From: Bacteroidota bacterium
GTDB taxonomy: Bacteria > Bacteroidota > Ignavibacteria > Ignavibacteriales > Ignavibacteriaceae
NCBI GenBank assembly: GCA_023475265.1
Contig: JAMCWE010000052.1
Span: 1-60,332 of the forward strand
Reading direction: 5' to 3'
Length of the DNA: 60,332 nt
The notes under the pieces were generated by a model. It searched no databases. It saw only the letters and a program-made list of their open reading frames with translations, and was not told the DNA's origin. A program made the translations under genes and the position numbers. Positions 54,591 to 60,332 of this stretch are shown one piece after another; positions within the stretch are counted from its first letter, which is position 1, and each line of letters begins with the position of its first letter.

Positions 54591-55775
54591 TTATTTCGGC
54601 GGATAAGTGTCCATCATTTTTTTAATATTCCTTATCGCCTGCTTAATCCGCTGCTCATTTTCTACCATGGAAATTCTTAAATAACCTTCACCGTATTCTC
54701 CGAAAGCAGCGCCGGGTGAAGTTACAACTTCAGCTTTATCAATCAATAATTTAGAAAATTGAATCGATCCCATCGATTTAAATTTTTCCGGGATTGGCGC
54801 CCAAACAAACATGCTGGCTTTTGGTTTCTTAACATTCCATCCGATGCTGTTCAATCCATCAACCAGAACTTCTCTGCGGTTGTAATAAACTTGTGCAATT
54901 TCTTTAGTGATCGATTGAGGTGAGTCGAGCGCAGCAATTGCTGCAACCTGTATCGGTGTGAAAATTCCATAATCATAAAAACTTTTCAGCTTGGCAAGAG
55001 CTTTGCAGATATCAGGATTGCCGACACAAAAACCAACACGCCAGCCAGCCATATTATAACTTTTCGACATTGTAAAAAATTCAACTGCAACATCCTTCGC
55101 TCCGGGAACCTGAAGAATGGATGGAACTTTTGTTCCGTCAAAAACAATATCACTGTATGCCATATCGTGAACAACAATCATATCGGTTTTTTTTGCATAG
55201 GCAACTATTTCTTTCAAGTAATCCAAATCAACAACAGCAGTAGTTGGGTTTGCAGGAAAATTCAGAATTAGCATTTTGGGTCTTGGCCACATATCGCGGG
55301 TGATTAACGAAATATCCGGAACAAAATTATTTTCTTCGCTTAGAGGAATTGAAATAACATTAGCGCCGGCCGAAGTTACGCCGTATATATGAATGGGATA
55401 AGTTGGATTTGGGACTAGCACAACATCACCTTCATCAAGAAGCGCAAGACAGAGATGCGACAAGCCTTCCTTGCTTCCTATTGTTGCAACTGCTTCAGTT
55501 TCCGGATCGATATCCACATCAAAGTCTCTTTTGTACTTTCTGGAAATTGCTTTTAAGATTGCCGGAATTCCTTTTGATCTTGAATACCTGTGCGTCTTCG
55601 GATCGTCAACAGTTTGTTTCAATTTGTCAATTATAAATTTTGGTGTCGCCTGATCGGGATTGCCCATACCAAGATCGATCATATCGATACCTTGCTGCCG
55701 CTTCTGAAGTTTGATTGCATTTAGTTCAGCAAAAAGATAAGGTGGAAGCCTGTCAAGTCTTTTGGCAAATTTCAT
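54591..55775 (-). CDS. AlaC/AspC-type class I aminotransferase
   Basis: I choose the ATG at 55775, preceded by AAGGA; the frame stays open for 41 further codons upstream but those run into a repeat. The 394-residue protein has IDLGMGNPDQATP, YSRSKGIPAIL, NPTYPIHIYG, NFPANPTTAV and the PLP lysine in TMSKSYNMAGWRVGF, and ends with AFGEYGEGYLRISMVENEQRI. It is closest to the AlaC/MtaA branch (alanine or LL-diaminopimelate-like specificity); the amino donor is not decided. It precedes the eIF-2B-like gene. Confidence 0.88.
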   Translation of the reverse strand: MKFAKRLDRLPPYLFAELNAIKLQKRQQGIDMIDLGMGNPDQATPKFIIDKLKQTVDDPKTHRYSRSKGIPAILKAISRKYKRDFDVDIDPETEAVATIGSKEGLSHLCLALLDEGDVVLVPNPTYPIHIYGVTSAGANVISIPLSEENNFVPDISLITRDMWPRPKMLILNFPANPTTAVVDLDYLKEIVAYAKKTDMIVVHDMAYSDIVFDGTKVPSILQVPGAKDVAVEFFTMSKSYNMAGWRVGFCVGNPDICKALAKLKSFYDYGIFTPIQVAAIAALDSPQSITKEIAQVYYNRREVLVDGLNSIGWNVKKPKASMFVWAPIPEKFKSMGSIQFSKLLIDKAEVVTSPGAAFGEYGEGYLRISMVENEQRIKQAIRNIKKMMDTYPPK

Positions 55776-55860
55776 TTTGTTCCTTTTGGTTAATGGGATT
55801 TTTCTATAAGCAAAAGTACAAAAAATTTTTATTTGTCGGTTTGCGATGGATGGGAGATGT

Positions 55861-55952
55861 GGGTATAGGGTATAGGGGTATAAAAGTATAGGGGACATGT
55901 TTCTTATTTATACCGTTATTTTTTATACCATTATACCTCTATACCTGTATTC
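55861..55952. repeat. GTATAGG-word inverted repeat upstream of the aminotransferase
   Basis: On the left, GTATAGG-like words recur four times (55861-55894); on the right the complement CCTATAC/ACCATTATACC words recur (55910-55952). The two blocks form a large imperfect dyad with a loop of about 15 bases. It lies about 85-180 bp upstream of the aminotransferase start. Confidence 0.65.
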
Positions 55953-56400
55953 CTAAAAATCTAATAAATAATTTTGCAATCGTTGGATTTCTAAAATATT
56001 ATTTCTATTTTTTGCCAGCAGCGATTATTTATTATAAAGTTTGTGGGAAAATATAAAGTAATATGCAGCACATAAAAGGATTAGTAGAATTTGAAAAGGG
56101 CAGCAAAAGGTTTGGAAAACATATTAAAGTTACTCTCAATTATTCTCCCTCATTATTTAAAATTATTATCAGTTCAATTTATTTGTGATTTTTTCGTTTA
56201 GTTCTTTGATTCCTAAATGATTTGTTTTCTTTGATGACTTATGTTATGCAAACGTGATTACTATTTTCTTAATCCCGTCTATCGCAAAACATAATCTCAT
56301 TCATTTTCGATTTTCAGTTCGATTAAGATTAAAAGAAAGATTAAGATTTTGATGTTCTGCGAATGGCGACTTAAAATGATCAAGAGTGATGTATAATTCC
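55953..56400. other. Gene-free interval between the GTATAGG repeat and the second 21-nt array
   Basis: I see no coding frame. GATTAAGATT words repeat near 56315-56345. The rest is AT-rich. Confidence 0.4.
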
Positions 56401-56703
56401 TTTAGTGGAAAACGTAAACTCTTGAGGTAAATAAAAATTCCATAGAGGGAAAAAGAAAATCCCCTAAGTCAAAAAGATTTTACCGTAAGGAAGAAGACAA
56501 ATCCCGTAAGGAAAAAAGTTTTTGCTAAAGGGAAAAAGAAAATACCCTAAGGCAAAGAAGGTTTGCCTTAAGGAAAAAGAAAAATCATGTAAGGGAAAAA
56601 GATTTTGCCAAAGGAAAAAAGAAAAACCCCAAAGGCAAGAAGGTTCTACCTAAAGGAAAAAGGAAAATCCCTTAAGGGGAAAAGATTTTTCCTAAGGGAA
56701 AAG
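56401..56703. repeat. Second 21-nt-period array (about 15 units) with alternating complementary units
   Basis: The anchor word TAAGG (variants AAAGG, GAGG) recurs at steps of 20-21 nt from 56407 to 56697. One class of unit reads GGGAAAAAGAAAATCCC, the other GGNAAAAAGATTTTGCC, and they alternate, so the true period is about 42 nt. GAAAATC of one unit can pair with GATTTT of the next. Every frame contains stops, so it is not coding. The array ends 79 bp before the Fn3 protein's ATG. Confidence 0.88.
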
Positions 56704-56781
56704 TGCGAAAATTGAGCAAAACCGCAAAAAGCGGTGAAATAAATCACAGTTACGTAATAATCTATATTAGAGGAGAGAGAA

Positions 56782-57405
56782 ATGTCTAGAGTAAAATCCG
56801 ATCTGAAAGGCAAAAGCGTTGATGAAGAAATTCAGACAACAAAAAACCGTCACAGTGTATTAACCGGCAGCGAAGCTAAGGTAGCAGTAGACAGCGCGAA
56901 GCTAAGCAGTTATCAAACCGGGACAACCGCATTAGAAGAGAAAGAAAGAGTAGTGGCCGCTTTAAAGGATAAACAAAAGCAGGCACTTGCGGAAAGAGAT
57001 GCCGCCAGGGAAAATCTTGAGAAGATAGACGCTTCCATTGTGGATGAGATAAACGGCAAAACGGACGACATGAATCTTTTATTAACCACCGGGTTTCCAA
57101 TTTCATCGGATAAAGGAGTGCCTGATCCGCTTGAACAGGTAACCAATCTTTCGGCGGCAACCGGCGATGAAGCGGGCGAGATTGATATAAACTTTGACCG
57201 TGTAAAAACGGCTTCGGGTTATGAATTCCAAATTTCAGCAGATAACCCGGATAGCTGGACGAATGCGGGCGCCACCGGCAAAACTTCTAAATTCACTTAT
57301 ACAGGATTAACATCCGGCAAAAAATACTGGCTGAGAGTGCGTGCATTTAAAGGTGAAGAAAAGGGAGCATGGAGTAACCCGGTATCAACAACTGCGCCGC
57401 ATTAG
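56782..57405 (+). CDS. Fibronectin type III protein with N-terminal helical region
   Basis: The 207-residue protein lacks a signal peptide. Residues of about 15-95 are charged and helical (ALKDKQKQALAERDAARENLEKIDASIVDEINGKTDDMNLLLTTGF), then an Fn3 domain covers 118-205 (EQVTNLSAATGDEAGEIDINFDRVKTASGYEFQISADN; KYWLRVRAFKGEEKGAWSNPV). This layout is that of a widespread bacterial family of about 200 residues with unknown function. The coding GC is clearly higher than in neighbouring genes, and GAGGAGAGAG precedes the ATG. The 21-nt array lies immediately upstream, and the association may be meaningful. Confidence 0.75.
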   Translation: MSRVKSDLKGKSVDEEIQTTKNRHSVLTGSEAKVAVDSAKLSSYQTGTTALEEKERVVAALKDKQKQALAERDAARENLEKIDASIVDEINGKTDDMNLLLTTGFPISSDKGVPDPLEQVTNLSAATGDEAGEIDINFDRVKTASGYEFQISADNPDSWTNAGATGKTSKFTYTGLTSGKKYWLRVRAFKGEEKGAWSNPVSTTAPH

Positions 57406-57672
57406 AAAAATGGCGGTAGATTGTTTTAGACCGAATATTTGTTCTTAAAAATTAATTTCTCCTATCCTGCCCAGATAGACCATGTGGGTGGAGCTGTTTC
57501 TCCATACGGCTTCACCTGCATTTTAATTTTTTGGGAGGGAAGGAGAGGAAGAATTTTTTGAAGAAGGATGTGAGAGCTTAAGAAAAAAATATTTTTTTTC
57601 GAATAGAAGGAGTTTAATGCAATATATTGTAAATGCGTCAAATAAATAATTTATAATTAATAGAGGTATGAG

Positions 57673-58500
57673 ATGGCGAATATTTCATCAAAGGTATATG
57701 ATCGTTTAAGTTCCGGCATTAAAAAATTCCAACCGATTTTAAATAATGCTAAGTCCAGGGACGTAAATGAATCGGATACTGTTATCATTATTACTGATAT
57801 GCTTTCAGATATTTTTGGATATGATAAATATTCGGAAATTACTTCTGAATTTATTATTCGTTCAACCTATTGTGATTTAGCAATAAAACTCAACAGTAAA
57901 CTTGCTTTTTTATTAGAAGTCAAAGCAATTGACTTAGAATTAAAAGATAGCTTCGTGAAACAAGCTATTGATTATGCTGCTAACCAAGGTATTGATTTCG
58001 TTGTATTAACAAATGGCGTACTTTGGAAAGTATATAAAGTTACATTTACAAAACCTATTGACAAAGAATTAGTCTTTGAATTTGATTTCCTTAGCATGAA
58101 TTACAAAAATGCTGATGACTTAGAAAAGCTATCTCTTCTTTCAAAAGAAGGATGGTTAAAATCATTTCTTTATGAATATAATTCACAAAAGCAGGCTTTA
58201 AGCAAATTCTTTTTAAGTGCACTAATACTAAGTGATTCAATAATTGATGTAATGAGAAGAGAGCTCAGAAAAATATCTCCTGATGTTAAAGTTACATCTG
58301 AACAGATTAAAGAAGTTGTATTAAAAGAAGTTTTAAAACGTGAAGTGATTGAAGGTGAAAAAGCTGATGAGGCAAAGAAAAAAATAGTAAAAATATTTAG
58401 CAAGATTTCTAAAAATAAAATTAATAAACAAAGTCCAATTGAGTTGGATGATAACAAAGTAGAAATGCAAAACAATACCAATGAGAAGTTAGTAATTTAA
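57673..58500 (+). CDS. PD-(D/E)XK-like protein (type I restriction HsdR N-terminal-like domain)
   Basis: The 275-residue protein has an N-terminal nuclease-like fold: EFIIRSTYCDLAI, FLLEVKAIDLELKD and YAANQGIDFVVLTNGVLWKVYKV, where Asp, Glu and Lys of the CDLAI...LEVKA pair look like metal ligands. This is the domain found at the start of HsdR subunits and in many stand-alone proteins. The rest is helical and charged, ending with a Lys-rich tail. No methylase, HsdS or helicase domain is present, so it is not a standard type I system. It may act in defence or another DNA process. Confidence 0.78.
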   Translation: MANISSKVYDRLSSGIKKFQPILNNAKSRDVNESDTVIIITDMLSDIFGYDKYSEITSEFIIRSTYCDLAIKLNSKLAFLLEVKAIDLELKDSFVKQAIDYAANQGIDFVVLTNGVLWKVYKVTFTKPIDKELVFEFDFLSMNYKNADDLEKLSLLSKEGWLKSFLYEYNSQKQALSKFFLSALILSDSIIDVMRRELRKISPDVKVTSEQIKEVVLKEVLKREVIEGEKADEAKKKIVKIFSKISKNKINKQSPIELDDNKVEMQNNTNEKLVI

Positions 58501-58620
58501 TACGCTACCAAATATGGTAACGATGTATTCACTTTTTGTATTCGTTTAATTATTGGCATTTGCTTTTTAAATTGTACAAATAGTTAAAAGAAATTGTATA
58601 AAAAATGTTATAGGCGAACA

Positions 58621-59103
58621 ATGTCTAAATTAAGTGAAGAAATTCAATCAAATGTTATAAAAATATCAATAACAATGTTGGGAACTGCACTTGTTACAAT
58701 GGCGGGAACAATTTGGTTTGCCATTCAGAATCCATTGACAAATATATTAAGTGAAAATGTACCCAAATCTATTCTGTTATTATTGCCAATTGTACTGTTG
58801 TCGTTACTCTTCATAGCAGTATTATATATCATTTACCTTCACAAAAAAATAAAAAATCCAATTGATGATTATGAGTTTGATGAAAAGATTGGAATTCTCC
58901 ATAACACCAAAGATAATTTAGCTTATTGCATATCATGTTTGCATAAAGGTATAAAATCACCTTTGAAGGTTCAAGATAATGGATGGCTTTGTTTGAATAA
59001 AGATTGCGGAAAATTTTACTCTAATCCTGAATATAAAGAACCTGTATATAAACCTATACATCGAACTGGACGAAATTGGGTCATGGATTGGAATAAGTAT
59101 TAA
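58621..59103 (+). CDS. Two-helix membrane protein with C-terminal zinc-ribbon-like domain
   Basis: The ATG at 58621 gives 160 residues; the frame opens earlier at a TTG with no support. Two hydrophobic segments (about 14-37 and 51-74) lie before a cytoplasmic part with CISCLHKGI ... GWLCLNKDCGKFY, two CxxC-like pairs expected to bind a metal. No family is recognised. It lies 120 bp after the nuclease-like gene and 80 bp before the channel gene, all on the same strand. Confidence 0.6.
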   Translation: MSKLSEEIQSNVIKISITMLGTALVTMAGTIWFAIQNPLTNILSENVPKSILLLLPIVLLSLLFIAVLYIIYLHKKIKNPIDDYEFDEKIGILHNTKDNLAYCISCLHKGIKSPLKVQDNGWLCLNKDCGKFYSNPEYKEPVYKPIHRTGRNWVMDWNKY

Positions 59104-59183
59104 ATTTCTAGTCTTTCATAGTCCAGTCATGATAGGGAATGAACACCGTCGCTATGGCATTGCAACAGCCGTGGAGAAATAAA

Positions 59184-59987
59184 ATGAAAATAAGAAATAG
59201 AATTTGGGAAATACTTGAAAATACAAAGCCTGACGACAAAGTAGGAAGACTTGATGACATATTTCTATTGCCTCTGATTTTGTTAAATGTTATTGCAGTT
59301 ATTCTTGGTTCTGTTAAGTGGATTGAAAATGACTATAAAGTATTCCTTGATAGTTTTGAGTACTTCTCAGTAATAGTTTTTACGATAGAATATCTTTTAC
59401 GTGTTTGGTCTTGTGTAACTGATGAAAAATATTCGAGACCAATTCATGGTCGTTTACGTTACTCAATGACTCCTTTGGCTCTGATTGATTTGATAGCTAT
59501 TCTTCCTTTCTATCTTCCATTTACGGGCTTGGATTTAAGAATTGTTCGTGTTTTTCGTCTAATGAGAATATTCAGAATTGCTAAAGCAGCAAGATATATT
59601 TCATCTCTTGCTTTATTAGTAAGAGTATTTAAATCAAAGAAAGAAGAACTAATAATTACTTCATTGGTAATGATAATCTTATTAGTAATTGCATCTGCAC
59701 TTATGTATTACTTCGAAAATAATGTTCAACCAGAAAAATTTGCGGACATACCTACGACTATGTGGTGGGCAGTTGCAACATTAACTACTGTAGGTTATGG
59801 TGATGTGTATCCGATTACAGGTGAAGGGAAAATAATTGCTTCTATTGTATCAATATTAGGTATAGGTTTGTTTGCATTGCCAACAGGAATTTTAGGTGCT
59901 GGATTTGTAGAAGAGTTTCAAAAGTCAAAAAAGCAATTAACAAAAAAATATTGTCCTCATTGTGGGAAAGAAATACAAAGTGATTAA
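59184..59987 (+). CDS. Voltage-gated-type potassium channel (six-helix ion transporter)
   Basis: The ATG at 59184 (GGAG upstream) gives 267 residues; an ATG at 59139 would add 15 poor residues. Segments S1-S4 include the arginine-rich S4 LRIVRVFRLMRIFRIAKAARYI (residues of about 112-133), followed by S5, a pore loop with the K+ selectivity filter TTVGYGD and S6. The C-terminus ends YCPHCGKEIQSD, a small zinc-ribbon half. The single pore repeat suggests a tetramer that passes K+. It is adjacent to a second zinc-ribbon membrane protein. Confidence 0.9.
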   Translation: MKIRNRIWEILENTKPDDKVGRLDDIFLLPLILLNVIAVILGSVKWIENDYKVFLDSFEYFSVIVFTIEYLLRVWSCVTDEKYSRPIHGRLRYSMTPLALIDLIAILPFYLPFTGLDLRIVRVFRLMRIFRIAKAARYISSLALLVRVFKSKKEELIITSLVMIILLVIASALMYYFENNVQPEKFADIPTTMWWAVATLTTVGYGDVYPITGEGKIIASIVSILGIGLFALPTGILGAGFVEEFQKSKKQLTKKYCPHCGKEIQSD

Positions 59988-60021
59988 CGGCAGTTACTAT
60001 CAAACCAAGACAGAGCAAAGA

Positions 60022-60130
60022 CATTAAGTTAAGCATGACAAAAAATGAAAAGGGAAGTAGCCCCCTCAAACGGCGAGATGCAAAAAGATATTCTCCTCCT
60101 ATCAACGGCAATGTCATTAAGTTAAGCATG
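60022..60130. repeat. Pair of 17-nt direct repeats flanking a 75-nt segment
   Basis: CATTAAGTTAAGCATGA occurs at 60022-60038 and again at 60114-60130. The second copy abuts the transposase end, so it may mark the edge of an inserted element. The whole segment (with CCCCCTCAAACGGCG between them) looks like a small interspersed repeat. Confidence 0.6.
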
Positions 60131-60138
60131 AATCATCT

Positions 60139-60332
60139 CTACGATATAGGTTTGTACGTCATATAATAATGCCTTTTAGGTTTAGGATTTCTTGGAAATT
60201 TTCTATTAGGTCTTACAGGTTCAATATTCCTTAAAAAATGTTTTTGTAATTTCTCAATAATCTTATGAATATTATCCCGTATAAATAACAGTACAACACT
60301 ATCTTTCATCTTGGCTATGGCTTGAGTCCAGT
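60139..60332 (-). CDS. C-terminal end of a probable transposase (3' end in window)
   Basis: The minus strand is open from the window edge to the stop at 60139-60141 and reads WTQAIAKMKDSVVLLFIRDNIHKIIEKLQKHFLRNIEPVRPNRKFPRNPKPKRHYYMTYKPIS. The basic C-terminal tail resembles IS4/IS5-like transposases, but the catalytic DDE region lies outside the window. Direct repeats just beyond the stop support an insertion element. I cannot name the IS family. Confidence 0.45.
   Translation of the reverse strand, partial: WTQAIAKMKDSVVLLFIRDNIHKIIEKLQKHFLRNIEPVRPNRKFPRNPKPKRHYYMTYKPIS

Noticed and set aside
56401-56703. Protein-coding repeat domain upstream of the Fn3 gene
   Set aside because: TAA stops occur in nearly every unit in one frame and the other frames close within a few units.
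57406-57672. Possible structured RNA around 57,470-57,540 (GGTGGAGC...GCTTCACC-like words)
   Set aside because: The pairing is short and irregular, with no T-run or known riboswitch signature that I can recognise.
59842-60129. Minus-strand frame MLNLMTLPLIGGEYLFASRR...
   Set aside because: It overlaps the potassium channel gene and is created by the CATTAAGTTAAGCATGA repeats.

Overview
The window is AT-rich chromosomal DNA from a Gram-negative bacterium that very probably belongs to the Ignavibacteriota/Chlorobi side of the FCB group. The main evidence is three secreted proteins ending in type IX secretion (Por) sorting domains of the Ignavibacteria style (a YPNPFNP box followed by LGxEVxTLVN and a KKM/MKM tail), a PorV-like outer-membrane protein, many signal peptides and lipoboxes, and a promoter upstream of nuoA that carries a Bacteroidetes-like TAnnTTTG element. 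No rRNA, tRNA or CRISPR array was found. One pseudogene and the C-terminus of a probable transposase at the right edge are the only clear signs of decay and mobility.

Layout. 1-6,700: secreted and cell-surface proteins (tail of a large exported protein, PorV-like protein, IPT/TIG lipoprotein, beta-propeller protein and GHL10 glycoside hydrolase, the last two with T9SS tails). 6,800-8,300: def-fmt, the N-formyl-methionine cycle. 8,400-12,440: sulfur amino-acid genes (cystathionine beta-synthase with CBS domains, cystathionine gamma-lyase/synthase, methionine gamma-lyase). 12,700-20,640: an exported protein, an orphan DNA methyltransferase, xseA-xseB, dxs, a Gfo/Idh/MocA oxidoreductase and a PhoB/PhoR-type two-component pair, all on + and closely packed. 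20,700-29,435: rplU-rpmA, then a minus-strand block (mdh, RsbW-like kinase, outer-membrane protein, Fn3 lipoprotein, beta-CASP nuclease, sensor kinase with a periplasmic solute-binding domain). 29,745-32,279: a type II restriction-modification pair with a TdeIII-family nuclease. 32,484-32,819: sixteen consecutive 21-nt repeat units. 32,984-37,467: nuoA-F, ending at a terminator without nuoG-N. 37,500-42,260: ferritin, a UvrD/PcrA helicase and a 6-phosphofructokinase with pyrophosphate-type residues. 42,260-51,300: mostly spaced genes (a 1,402-residue modular exported protein, MscL, a small membrane protein, a MATE exporter), long gene-poor stretches and a decayed gene. 51,350-55,775: dipeptidyl peptidase IV, an eIF2B-like protein and an AlaC-type aminotransferase on the minus strand. 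55,800-60,332: accessory region with a second 21-nt repeat array, an Fn3 protein of higher GC content, a PD-(D/E)XK-like protein, two membrane proteins with zinc-ribbon tails and the transposase end.

The most unusual content is the pair of non-coding 21-nt-period arrays. The first (upstream of nuoA) has no indels and a superimposed 84-nt, four-unit period. The second (just upstream of the Fn3 gene) alternates units with GAAAATC and GATTTT, which are complementary. I know of no described element that matches them. Other points of interest are an identical 39-nt GC-rich palindromic repeat in opposite orientations 11 kb apart, a nested dyad over the predicted ferritin promoter, and the nuclease/channel cassette near the right end.
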